Shown piece after piece: positions 27,742-35,962 of a DNA stretch of 37,988 nucleotides. The DNA is taken from positions 1 through 37,988 of IMG/VR virus record IMGVR_UViG_3300031999_000093. One strand, 5' to 3'. Position numbers and translations under genes: made by a program. The notes under the pieces are model-generated. The model saw only the letters and a program-made list of their open reading frames with translations. It was not told where the DNA came from and did no database searches. The first letter of the stretch is position 1. Every line of letters starts with the position of its first letter. The DNA is from a virus.

Positions 27742-29347
27742 ACCCATTCCCGATTGGGCAGTAACCGCCGCCATCAGAGCGAACGGTACGCAATTCGCCT
27801 CCGTGATGAAGGGCATGGGGTCCGCCGTCTCTGGCTTCGCGTCCGCCGCACGCACAGCCTTCGAGCGCGCCATCCCCGGTGGGAGGATGCTCTCGAAGAC
27901 CTTTTCCTCCATGGCCGGCCAGGTGGCAATCGGGAACCTCCTCTCGCGGGGAATATCGAGAATCGGACGCGAGATCGCGCAGCTTCCGAAGATGCTCGTG
28001 GATTTCGCTGGCACCACGATGATGATCGGGCGCACGGCCATCCAACTCGGGATGACAACCGACGCCTTCCAGCGCCTGTCCTACGCGGCGAAGCTCACGG
28101 ATACCCCGGTCGAGGCCATGGAGATGGCATTCAAGAAACTGAACATGGGCATGGGGCAGCTGCGCGTCGGCGCCGGTCCACTGCATGCACTCATGGCGAA
28201 GATCAATCCCGCGCTGTCGCGGCAACTTCGCATCGTCAAAGATTCCAAAGGTGCGTTCCTCCTCGTCGCCGATGCCATGTCGCGTACGAAAAACGCACAG
28301 ACACGGGCCGCGCTGGCTCAGGCAGCGTTCGGGAAATCGGGGCAGGAGATGATCCCCATGCTCCTGCAGGGCCGCGCCGGGCTGGAAAAGCTCATGAAGG
28401 AAGCGAGCATCTACGGCAGCGTGCTCGATGACAAAACGATTGTCGCAAGCGAGCACCTTGAGGACACTCTGAAGCGCCTGCGGGGAATGTTCGGCTCGCT
28501 GAAGGACAAGGTGCTTTCCACCCTGGTCACGGCAATCGGTCCTTACGTGGACAAGGCCACGGAATGGGTTCGCACGCACGAGGACCTCATCAAGCAGAAG
28601 ATCCCCGAGTACATCGACAAGGTGGTCGGCGCCGCGAAGTGGCTCTGGGGCGCGATCCAGAAGGTCGTGGACGTCTGGAACAAATTGAACGACATGGCCA
28701 ACGGCAAACTCGCGCGGGACATCCTCCTCGTATATGCCGCGTGGAAATCCGTCCGCCTTGCCATCGACCTCGCGAAAGCCGCGCAGATCGCGTTCGGAGT
28801 TGTCTCCGCCGCAACGGGAGCCGCAGGCGCAGGCGGGGCCATCGCAGGTGCCGCAGGAGCGGGAGTCGCGGAAACGGCGATCGGCGCGGGCGCCGCGAAG
28901 TGGGCGGGACGATTTGCAGGTGGCGGTGCAGGCGCGGCGGCGGGGGTGGCAGGGGCGGCAGGCGTAGCGGCGGGGGTGGCGGTGGCAGCGGGTATCGCCG
29001 TCGCCGGGTACTTCGGCGTCCGCGGTTGGTTGCCCTTGCTCAAGGATCCCGGGGCGGCGAAGCGCGCGGCCCAAACTGGCGAGCGCATGCAGGGCGGAAA
29101 CTTCATCACTGACATCCTCACCAGAGCGTGGGGTTTCTACGGGAAGGTGCCCGGCTACCTTCGCGATCCATTCGGAGAAGGGAAAGCTCCCGAAGTGGCT
29201 CCGAATGCCAACGCACAGGGTATGCGCTGGAACGGGCACATCTGGGTCCACGCCGAGCAGGGGACGGCCGCGCGCGTCGGTGAGACCTCGCGAGGGGCAC
29301 CCGCTATCCTCGGCGTCGCCGGAGCGCAGTACGAGGGCGCGCGGTGA
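27692..29347 (+). CDS. Tape measure protein, Mu-like (551 aa), 5' end disturbed by HNH insertion
   Basis: The frame runs open from 27653. ATG 27692 is a guess; other starts are 27677 and GTG 27804. The expected N-terminal core is IPDWAVTAAIRANGTQFASV, then MKGMGSAVSGFASAARTAFE, and MLSKTFSSMAGQVAIGNLLS. The central part is helical with PKMLVDFAGTTMMIGRTAIQ and DTPVEAMEMAFKKLNMG. Residues about 375-455 are a Gly/Ala-rich membrane-like region. It sets tail length and may help DNA entry. The start is uncertain since the HNH gene overlaps; 551 aa is short, implying a short tail. Confidence 0.85.
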   Translation: MNENDAGYSKSLRLEGKPIPDWAVTAAIRANGTQFASVMKGMGSAVSGFASAARTAFERAIPGGRMLSKTFSSMAGQVAIGNLLSRGISRIGREIAQLPKMLVDFAGTTMMIGRTAIQLGMTTDAFQRLSYAAKLTDTPVEAMEMAFKKLNMGMGQLRVGAGPLHALMAKINPALSRQLRIVKDSKGAFLLVADAMSRTKNAQTRAALAQAAFGKSGQEMIPMLLQGRAGLEKLMKEASIYGSVLDDKTIVASEHLEDTLKRLRGMFGSLKDKVLSTLVTAIGPYVDKATEWVRTHEDLIKQKIPEYIDKVVGAAKWLWGAIQKVVDVWNKLNDMANGKLARDILLVYAAWKSVRLAIDLAKAAQIAFGVVSAATGAAGAGGAIAGAAGAGVAETAIGAGAAKWAGRFAGGGAGAAAGVAGAAGVAAGVAVAAGIAVAGYFGVRGWLPLLKDPGAAKRAAQTGERMQGGNFITDILTRAWGFYGKVPGYLRDPFGEGKAPEVAPNANAQGMRWNGHIWVHAEQGTAARVGETSRGAPAILGVAGAQYEGAR

Positions 29348-30615
29348 GCGACTGGAAAGGCAGGCTCAGGCCCGAGATCACACTGACCGCACCCGATGGC
29401 ACGCAGTTCACTGCGGCCTGGCAGGGCAACGATATCGAGGGGGCGAAGGACATCGGCCAGTTCCGCCACCCCCTCGCCGACGGCAAGACCACGCAGGACA
29501 TGGGATCGGAGGGCTTCTCCTTCCCCCTCACGCTGATCTTCGAGGGCGCCGATCACGACCTCATGGCCATGGCCTTCGCGCGCGCGTTTCTCAGTCAGCG
29601 CGGACTGTGGAAGGTCGTGCATCCGCAGTATGGCCAGTTCTCTCTCCAGGGCATCGGGGTGAAGATCGCCGCAGACCCCACGGGCAACGCCAACGTCTCC
29701 AACGTCGAAACCACCTGGATCGAGCCGGGGGAGATCGATACCTCGGTCAGCACCTCCGAGCTCGGGGCGCGCGTCCAGGCTCAGGCTGATTCGGTGAATG
29801 CCGCCGCAGCCACCCAGTTCACGGGCGGCGTGGATCTCTCGGACGCCGAGGGGGCGGCATCCATGGCGATGACCGGATCCTCGGGGCTTGGCGCATTCGA
29901 TGCCTCGAAACTCTCCAAGCTCGCCTCCCGGGTGGCAGATATCCATTCCGCGGTCGGCGAGGCCTACGCCGAGGTGGCTGCCGCATTCATGGCCACGCCG
30001 ATGGACCTCATAAACGGCGCCTCCCAGGTGCAGACGCTCTTGCAGCTACCGGCGCTCATCCAGGCCGACATCACGGGAAAGATCATGGCATTCGAGGATT
30101 TCTGCACACGCATGATCGAGGGCATCGGCGAGGGCAGCGACTCCATGGCAATCAATCGCGCGAGGACCTCCGAGTTGTTCCTCACCTCCGCGCTCACGGG
30201 CATCGCGGTCGGGGTAGCCGTCTCCGAGCCCGCAACCCGCGAACAGGCGGTAAAGGCGATCGCGGGCCTGAATACCCTTTTCCAGGACGTGACCGCCGCG
30301 CTGGATGCCGTGCAGGAAGCCACCTCCGACAACGCCGCACTCTCCCAGTACTTCAGCCACGGCGCCACCTATGCGGACCTCGCGCGCCTCATCTCCATGG
30401 CCATCGCCTACCTCATGCGCCTGACCTTCGACTTGAAGATCGCCAAGCGCTTCACCCTCGGCACTCCGCGTGCGCCCATCGGGATCACGATCGCGGAGTA
30501 CGGCACGCTGGGCGAGCGCGACATCAACCTCGATTTCTTCATCGCGACGAACCACCTGCAGGGGAACGACATCATCCTCCTTCCCGCCGGCCGCGAGGTG
30601 GTCGTGTATGTGTGA
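29344..30615 (+). CDS. Mu gpN-like DNA circularisation / baseplate protein (423 aa)
   Basis: GTG overlaps the tape measure stop (GTGA). The N-terminal 120 residues (RLRPEITLTAPDGTQFTAAW, then DIGQFRHPLADGKTTQDMG, and FPLTLIFEGADHDLMAMAF) are typical of the DNA-circularisation N-terminal family, which despite its name is a baseplate or tail-tip protein (Mu gp43). The rest is helical. Order tape measure, gpN, gpP is that of Mu. Contractile tail baseplate role. Confidence 0.82.
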   Translation: MSDWKGRLRPEITLTAPDGTQFTAAWQGNDIEGAKDIGQFRHPLADGKTTQDMGSEGFSFPLTLIFEGADHDLMAMAFARAFLSQRGLWKVVHPQYGQFSLQGIGVKIAADPTGNANVSNVETTWIEPGEIDTSVSTSELGARVQAQADSVNAAAATQFTGGVDLSDAEGAASMAMTGSSGLGAFDASKLSKLASRVADIHSAVGEAYAEVAAAFMATPMDLINGASQVQTLLQLPALIQADITGKIMAFEDFCTRMIEGIGEGSDSMAINRARTSELFLTSALTGIAVGVAVSEPATREQAVKAIAGLNTLFQDVTAALDAVQEATSDNAALSQYFSHGATYADLARLISMAIAYLMRLTFDLKIAKRFTLGTPRAPIGITIAEYGTLGERDINLDFFIATNHLQGNDIILLPAGREVVVYV

Positions 30616-30659
30616 CCGGATCTGTATGCGTGACCGCCTGTCCATGCCCGAGGTCCACC

Positions 30660-31829
30660 ATGGCCGTTAATCGATTCATCGAGGAGGGATTTGTCAGCCC
30701 CGGGATCCTCCGCGAGCGGGCCGAACGCCAGGCGCAGGCCACCCGCATGAGCCGCAAGCCGAAAGAGGCATTCACGCTCGTGCTCTACGGCCAGGAGATC
30801 CCCGTGCTCTCGGGGAGGATCGTGCGCTCGATCGACACCGTGGCCGATGGCTGGAGCGCCGAGATCCCCTGGACGCCTGGCAAGGATAGGGACCTCGACC
30901 GTTGCGTGCGCTACAAGAGCTTCGCCCCCGCTCAGGTGTATCTCGGCCCCCGGCTGGTGAATACCGGGCGGCTTTATGCAGTCACGAACTCCCTGCGGCG
31001 GGATGGGCGCACCAAATCCCTGGAGGGCTGGTCACTTACGAAGGACCTGGTCGATTCCACGATCCCCCCCGCAGCCGTCCAGCAGGGACAGGGCGATTGG
31101 CAGTATCAGTGGACGGGCCTCTCGGTCTGGAACTTCGCCAACGCGATCGTCCGCCCGCTGGGCCTGGGAGTAAAAACCGACCTCTCGGCAGCGCAGTGGA
31201 CCGAGCAATTCGAGGAGATCCAATGCGAGGTCACCGACACCTACGCTGAGGTGATCACGCACCTGGCATTCGCCCGGGGAATGCTCGCCACAAAGGACGA
31301 ATACGGGAACCTCTTCCTCACCTGCCCCAAGATCAAGGGCACACCTGTCGGCACCCTCCGCGAGGGCGACGGCCTGGTCACTGACTGGAAGCTGAAGGTC
31401 GACGGCACCGAGCTTTTCTACGCCTACACCGTGTACGGCGTTTCCGGCATGGGCGATGACATCCAGTCCACGGCGATCGACGAGAGTATACCCACCTCCC
31501 GGAGGACCGGCGTGCGCTCGGGGGACGTGACTTTCGGCAACGTCGCACTCACCGCCAAGTGGAAGCGAAACCGCCAACTCGTGAAAGCGCTCGCCTTCCC
31601 GCTGCCCGTGTCGAGCTGGTACGCGCCCGATGGCAGCCTGTGGAGCCCGAACACGCTCGTGCACGTGGTCAGCGAAACGCTGGAGGTGCCCAAGGGATTC
31701 ACGTTCCTCGTCCGCGAGGTGGAGTGCACGCTGGAGAAAAGCGCGGCCGCAGCCACGCTCTCACTCGTCCCCCCCGAGGTGTATAGCACGGCGGAGGAAG
31801 AGCCGACGGCAGGGAGACTGTGGCAATGA
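30660..31829 (+). CDS. Baseplate hub protein, Mu gpP/gp44-like (389 aa)
   Basis: ATG 30660 with GAGG before it; an in-frame upstream reading from 30612 has no good ribosome site. The features fit gpP: EAFTLVLYGQEIPVLSGRIV, RSIDTVADGWSAEIPWTPG, then SLEGWSLTKDLVDSTIPP, and the C-terminal FTFLVREVECTLEKSAAAAT. This family forms the central hub with a barrel-like fold like T4 gp27. The short gap before it holds a 20-codon ORF (30608-30670) that partly overlaps and has repeats of TGTATG.GTGACCG; I do not call it a gene. Confidence 0.8.
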   Translation: MAVNRFIEEGFVSPGILRERAERQAQATRMSRKPKEAFTLVLYGQEIPVLSGRIVRSIDTVADGWSAEIPWTPGKDRDLDRCVRYKSFAPAQVYLGPRLVNTGRLYAVTNSLRRDGRTKSLEGWSLTKDLVDSTIPPAAVQQGQGDWQYQWTGLSVWNFANAIVRPLGLGVKTDLSAAQWTEQFEEIQCEVTDTYAEVITHLAFARGMLATKDEYGNLFLTCPKIKGTPVGTLREGDGLVTDWKLKVDGTELFYAYTVYGVSGMGDDIQSTAIDESIPTSRRTGVRSGDVTFGNVALTAKWKRNRQLVKALAFPLPVSSWYAPDGSLWSPNTLVHVVSETLEVPKGFTFLVREVECTLEKSAAAATLSLVPPEVYSTAEEEPTAGRLWQ

Positions 31830-31866
31830 TCGGAGATCTAGCATGAGCCGAGAGGCGAACGCATGA
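31826..31866 (+). other. Two tiny ATGA-coupled ORFs between hub and spike genes
   Basis: ATG 31826 overlaps the hub stop and gives MIGDLA, stop 31844-31846; ATG 31843 overlaps that stop and gives MSREANA, stop 31864-31866; ATG 31863 of the spike gene overlaps that. A relay of three ATGA junctions means ribosomes may step from gene to gene through 6- and 7-codon peptides. Confidence 0.65.
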
Positions 31867-32396
31867 CCCGAGTCGGGATCATCAAAGGAAGCAAAATCGC
31901 ACGGCCGAAAAACGCACAAAGCGGACAGGCGCGATTGCTCCAGGTCCAGATCGGGAGTGCCTTGCAGACCGTGCAGCTCGTACCTGGCGCGGGTGAGGAC
32001 GTGAATCCTCAAGATGATGCGGTCGTCGTCATCCTCGAGATCGACGGCGTCAAGCTCGGCGTGGCCACCTTCGACGGGATCACCCCCACGGCCAACGAAG
32101 GGGAGCGCCGCATCTACGCCTACGACTCGACGGGCAACGTGCTTGGCCGGATCAAGTTCAAGGCCAACGGAAAGGTGTTCATCGGCAACGCGGGGGGGAA
32201 CCTTCGCACGCAACTGGATAATGCCCTGACGGCGCTGAACACATTCTCCGGTGCAGCTGCGCAAGCAGCGATCACCGCAGGAGGTTCGAGCTCGGTAGCC
32301 CTGGCCGCGGCGATCGTCGCGCTCATGGCGCCCCTTTTCACGGCGGTTGTAAACGCCCAAACCGCGATCGACGCGGTACTGGATACAAGCGAATGA
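31863..32396 (+). CDS. Baseplate spike protein, Mu gp45-like (177 aa)
   Basis: An OB-like N-terminal region (TRVGIIKGSKIARPKNAQSG, then LLQVQIGSALQTVQLVPGAG) and GEDVNPQDDAVVVILEI match gp45/gpV spike proteins. A beta section follows (GNVLGRIKFKANGKVFIGNA), then a C-terminal Ala-rich helix (ALAAAIVALMAPLFTAVVNA), which may be a trimeric coiled coil. It would be the membrane-piercing tip on the hub. It overlaps gp46-like by 4 bp. Confidence 0.8.
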   Translation: MTRVGIIKGSKIARPKNAQSGQARLLQVQIGSALQTVQLVPGAGEDVNPQDDAVVVILEIDGVKLGVATFDGITPTANEGERRIYAYDSTGNVLGRIKFKANGKVFIGNAGGNLRTQLDNALTALNTFSGAAAQAAITAGGSSSVALAAAIVALMAPLFTAVVNAQTAIDAVLDTSE

Positions 32397-32824
32397 CCCC
32401 CGACCCCTTTGCCGGCGATCCCCGACTCCTCCTCACTCCCGCGGGGGCGGACCTCCAGATCGCAGGCGGGCAGCCGCTCATGGATCCGGGTCTTGAGAAC
32501 CAGGTGCTGATCAGCCTGTTCACGGGCGAGGGGTGGTGCGGCAATCAGTTTCTCCCCCCGCTCTCGCGCATCGGGAGCGACTTCGAGCTCACCTGCCGGG
32601 GCCCGATCACCCTCACGCGGCTCGCCGACATCGCCAACGCCGCCGAGCGTGCGCTGAAATCCGACTACTTCCCCGAGCTCGCGGTCGACGTCAAGAACCC
32701 GACCTCCGATCACCTGGTGATCACCATCACCCTCGGGTCCGGGCGCGTGCTCACGCTTAACCGCAAGGGCCTGAAGTGGCAGGCGCAGGCCGCATACCCC
32801 GCGAGTGGGAGGATAACAGCATGA
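32393..32824 (+). CDS. Baseplate wedge protein, Mu gp46-like / T4 gp25-like (143 aa)
   Basis: GP46-type pattern: DPRLLLTPAGADLQIAGGQP, then MDPGLENQVLISLFTGEGWC, and RLADIANAAERALKSDYFP. The phrase ..DGGLENAVLISLFT.. is the hallmark of the gp46 group. It helps attach the sheath to the baseplate. ATGA overlaps at both ends. Confidence 0.85.
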   Translation: MTPDPFAGDPRLLLTPAGADLQIAGGQPLMDPGLENQVLISLFTGEGWCGNQFLPPLSRIGSDFELTCRGPITLTRLADIANAAERALKSDYFPELAVDVKNPTSDHLVITITLGSGRVLTLNRKGLKWQAQAAYPASGRITA

Positions 32825-33075
32825 CCGGCCGTCGCGTGTACCCCGATGCCGAGGGGAGGCTCAGACTCGCCCAGGGCGACTATGGTTTCAACCCTGCCTC
32901 CGGTCGCTGGGAAGTGCGCCCCCCGGGATGCCATGCGGGCGGAATCCCCGATCATACCATCACCGAGCATGAGGATGGCACGATCACCGTAAGCCCGTCG
33001 ATCCTGCTTGAGGATTTCGACGGCAAGGGCGGCTGGCACGGATTCCTCGAGCATGGCATCTGGAGGCCAGCATGA
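32821..33075 (+). CDS. Small protein resembling DUF6527-type (84 aa), inserted in baseplate operon
   Basis: ATG 32821 overlaps the gp46-like stop and the stop overlaps the gp47-like start. The text VRPPGCHAGGIPDHTITEHE and DGTITVSPSILLEDF, then GWHGFLEHGIWRPA resembles small zinc-containing-like domains (GC.. H.. DGT.TVSPSI... WHG.. G.W). The common Mu order has no gene here. The role is not known; it may sit on the virion or simply accompany baseplate assembly. The family resemblance is by eye. Confidence 0.55.
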   Translation: MTGRRVYPDAEGRLRLAQGDYGFNPASGRWEVRPPGCHAGGIPDHTITEHEDGTITVSPSILLEDFDGKGGWHGFLEHGIWRPA

Positions 33076-34250
33076 GCCAGACGATCCCCACCACGCAGGA
33101 ACTCATCGACCAGTTCCGCACCTATCTCGAGGCGCGCCTGAATCAGAACACACCGGCCTCAGATCGCGCGTACAACAACGTGGTGGCCGTCGATTTCGGC
33201 CTCGCCTACACCGCGCTCTTCAAGTACGCCGCCGACGGTATCCTGGCCAACCTCGCGCAGACCGCCAAGGGCGCGGCCCTCGATGTGCTGGGCGCCGAAT
33301 ACGAGGTCCCGCGACAGAACGCGGTGGCCGCCATTCTCGTGCTCACTCTCACCGGGACCAACGGCACGGTCATCCCCGCGGGCACGGTCTTCGTCGCCAC
33401 CTCCACCGGCGCGCTTTATACCTGCCAGGGCGCGGTCACGATTGCCGCAGGCACCTGCTCACCCGTGGTCCGGGCGCAGATCGCGGGGGCGGACGGCAAC
33501 CTCGCAAACGGCGAGACCCTCGTACTGCAAAACCAGATTGCAGGCGCGACGGGGACCACCACGGTGGCCAGCACGACCACGACCGGCGTCGACAAGGAGG
33601 AGGATGACGCCTACCGCCAGCGCGTGCTCGATGCGCAACAGGCACAGGCCACGGGCTCGAATGCCGCGAGCTACCGCATTTGGGCGCAGAGCGTGGCGGG
33701 CGTCGTCAGGGGCTATCCCTACTCGGGATCGCCCACGGGGAGCGGAATCACCCCCGAGCCGCCCATGCGCACGGTCTACGTCGAGTGCGATCCCTCGATC
33801 CAGGCAGACGGCATCGCCCCTGCCGGCCTCCTCACGCAGGTACGTACGGCCATCACCACAGACCCCTCGACGGGACTCGCACGCCAGGACCTCGGGCTCA
33901 CCGATGGCACGCTGTATATCCAGGCGATCACGCGCACCTCGATCTACGTGCGGATCACGGGGCTGAATGTTCCCTCGGGCCAGACCGCGCAGTGCCAGGG
34001 GGCCATCGAGGATGCATTGGAGTTGTACCTGCTTTTGATCACGCCATTCATCACGGGTGTCGATCCCGCCTTCGGCCGGAATGACACGATCACCAACCTC
34101 ACCGTCTCCAAGGTCGTCCAGGCCGTGCTCACGGCGTTCGGTGCCTCGGCCATGAACATCGGCTTCGGCCTCGCCGCTGGCTCATTCAGCAGCACCTACA
34201 CCGTGGGCCAGGGCGAAACAGCGAAGCTGGGGGCGATCGCGTATGTGTAA
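33072..34250 (+). CDS. Baseplate J-like protein, Mu gp47-like (392 aa)
   Basis: TTQELIDQFRTYLEARLNQN at the start, ADGILANLAQTAKGAALDVL near 55, VLTLTGTNGTVIPAGTVFVA near 95, then DGNLANGETLVLQNQI and VDKEEDDAYRQRVLDAQQAQ. These are the hallmarks of the baseplate J/gp47 family (T4 gp6-like wedge). The C-terminal half has NLTVSKVVQAVLTAF. It builds the wedge ring of the baseplate. Both ends are ATGA-coupled or close to the next gene. Confidence 0.9.
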   Translation: MSQTIPTTQELIDQFRTYLEARLNQNTPASDRAYNNVVAVDFGLAYTALFKYAADGILANLAQTAKGAALDVLGAEYEVPRQNAVAAILVLTLTGTNGTVIPAGTVFVATSTGALYTCQGAVTIAAGTCSPVVRAQIAGADGNLANGETLVLQNQIAGATGTTTVASTTTTGVDKEEDDAYRQRVLDAQQAQATGSNAASYRIWAQSVAGVVRGYPYSGSPTGSGITPEPPMRTVYVECDPSIQADGIAPAGLLTQVRTAITTDPSTGLARQDLGLTDGTLYIQAITRTSIYVRITGLNVPSGQTAQCQGAIEDALELYLLLITPFITGVDPAFGRNDTITNLTVSKVVQAVLTAFGASAMNIGFGLAAGSFSSTYTVGQGETAKLGAIAYV

Positions 34251-34264
34251 TCGGAGGCCGGCCC

Positions 34265-35953
34265 GTGTCTGACCCCACCCTCATGCGCGCGTTCCTCGAT
34301 GCCGTCGAGCCTCCCGGGTCCCTGTGGCGGCCGGCGCCCGGTGGCGACCTCGACAAGCTCACGGACGGTTTCGGCGACGGCCTGCAGGCGGTCAAGGACT
34401 TCCTGGCCACACTGGCCTACATCCGCGACCCCTGGCGCACGCCGTTCCTTGAGGAGATTGAGCGCGAGTTCGGGATCATGCCCAACGTGCAGCTCACCGA
34501 TGCCCAGAGACGGGGGACACTCGCCCTGGCGAAGTACGCTCGACGCCGACCGTCCACCATATCCAATCTACAGAATGCACTGGATCGCGCGGGACTCGGC
34601 ACGGGCGGCTATGGCCTCCAGGTGTACGCGAATGATCCGCCGGTGGATCCCGGTCCGTTCACCAACTATGCCTTCCAAATGTACCTCGGCGGTCCCAACG
34701 GCTATCTCGGCTACGCGGTGGGCGGGGTGATCCTCGCCTACATGGGAGTCAACGGCGGTCTCTGGGTGGTCAACGGCGACGTGTTCACGCAGGCCCCTGC
34801 GTATGAGTCTCTGGGCGGCAGCGAGTCTTGGCTCGGCTACATCCCCACGGGCTACAGCAGTACGACGTTCATGCTCGGGCAGTACTACAGACTCTATTAC
34901 ATCCCGAACATCATACAGTCCCCAGCGGACGCCGGGTCGTGGCCGCTTGTGTTTTTCATCGCGGCGGGCTGCACGCGAGGCATGGGAGTGAACTCTTTTA
35001 TCCCGACATGGAACCCAACCAATTCCTGGTATTCGATCTGCGCAGATCCCTCGGGGAACATCTGGGCGACGGAATGGCCCGGCGACATCTATAAATGCCC
35101 TTCGGGCTCCACGACGTTCACGGGCGTCGGGGGAACGAGCCGGAACTGGTATTCCATCTGCGCCGATCCCTCGGGGAACATCTGGGCGGCGGATCGAGGT
35201 GGAAAAATCTACAAATGTTCTTCCGGTTCAACAACATTTAATGTCACCACTTCAGCGAGCGCCCCATGGTATTCGATCTGCGCCGATCCCTCGGGGAACA
35301 TCTGGGCGGTGGAGGCCGGCGGCGACATCTACAAATGTCCTTCGGGCTCGACCACGTTCACGGGTGTCGGGGGGACGAGCCGGAACTGGTGTTTTATCTG
35401 CGCCGATCCTTCGGGAAACATCTGGGCGGTAGTTCCAAATGGGGACATCTACAAATGCCCTTCGGGGTCCACGACGTTCACGGGTGTCGGCGGTGCAAGC
35501 AGATACTGGTATGGGATTTGTTCTGACCCTTCCGGGAACATCTGGGCAATAGTCAGTAGTGGCGACATCTACAAATGTCCTTCGGGCTCGACCACGTTCA
35601 CGGGTGTCGGGGGGACGAGCCGGAACTGGTATTCGATCTGCGCAGATCCCTCGGGGAACATCTGGGCGACGGAATGGCCCGGCGACATCTATAAATGCCC
35701 TTCGGGCTCCACGACGTTCACGGGCGTCGGGGGAACGAGCCGGAACTGGTATTCCATCTGCGCCGATCCCTCGGGGAACATCTGGGCTATGGTGTACAAC
35801 GGCGACATCTACCAGGGGAAATACCTTCAGAACATGATTCTTTCTCTCACGATGGGGAGCATTCCCTCGAACCTGCGGCAAACGCTTATCGAGATCATCC
35901 TGCGGTGGAAACCGATTCACACCTGGTGCGCGCTCATGTGCAACTACTTGTAG
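34265..35953 (+). CDS. Mu gp48-like baseplate protein with inserted seven-repeat propeller-like domain (562 aa)
   Basis: GTG 34265 follows CGGAGG. Residues 1-115 are gp48-like (FLDAVEPPGSLWRPAPGGDL, DFLATLAYIRDPWRTPFLEE, DAQRRGTLALAKYARRRPST). Residues 120-250 are Gly/Tyr-rich with a variable beta region. Residues about 256-517 contain seven 40-aa units WYSICADPSGNIWA..GDIYKCPSGSTTFTGVGG (cited in parts). The C-terminus returns to the gp48-like LRQTLIEIILRWKPIHTWC. Seven WD-like/two-component-propeller-style blades (D.SGNIW) suggest a closed beta propeller inserted in a baseplate protein. Usual gp48 is about 200 aa. Confidence 0.82.
   Translation: MSDPTLMRAFLDAVEPPGSLWRPAPGGDLDKLTDGFGDGLQAVKDFLATLAYIRDPWRTPFLEEIEREFGIMPNVQLTDAQRRGTLALAKYARRRPSTISNLQNALDRAGLGTGGYGLQVYANDPPVDPGPFTNYAFQMYLGGPNGYLGYAVGGVILAYMGVNGGLWVVNGDVFTQAPAYESLGGSESWLGYIPTGYSSTTFMLGQYYRLYYIPNIIQSPADAGSWPLVFFIAAGCTRGMGVNSFIPTWNPTNSWYSICADPSGNIWATEWPGDIYKCPSGSTTFTGVGGTSRNWYSICADPSGNIWAADRGGKIYKCSSGSTTFNVTTSASAPWYSICADPSGNIWAVEAGGDIYKCPSGSTTFTGVGGTSRNWCFICADPSGNIWAVVPNGDIYKCPSGSTTFTGVGGASRYWYGICSDPSGNIWAIVSSGDIYKCPSGSTTFTGVGGTSRNWYSICADPSGNIWATEWPGDIYKCPSGSTTFTGVGGTSRNWYSICADPSGNIWAMVYNGDIYQGKYLQNMILSLTMGSIPSNLRQTLIEIILRWKPIHTWCALMCNYL
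35029..35815 (+). repeat. Seven 120-bp tandem repeats (propeller blades) with recent copying
   Basis: The 120-bp period is exact. Blades 1 and 6 share 162 identical bases (35026-35187 vs 35626-35787), a lag of 600 bp. Blades 3 and 5 share a 50-bp identical stretch (35341 vs 35581). Blade 2 is most divergent. Such identity among otherwise diverged blades implies recent recombination or duplication. Confidence 0.9.
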
Positions 35954-35962
35954 GAGGAGACG

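Noticed and set aside
27716-29251. 511-codon minus-strand open frame over the tape measure gene
   Set aside because: Composition is typical of the reverse complement of a GC-rich gene; no ribosome site, no domain.
35029-35815. CRISPR-like or diversity-generating repeat
   Set aside because: The 120-bp repeats are all coding, in frame and without spacers; there is no reverse transcriptase gene or template repeat.
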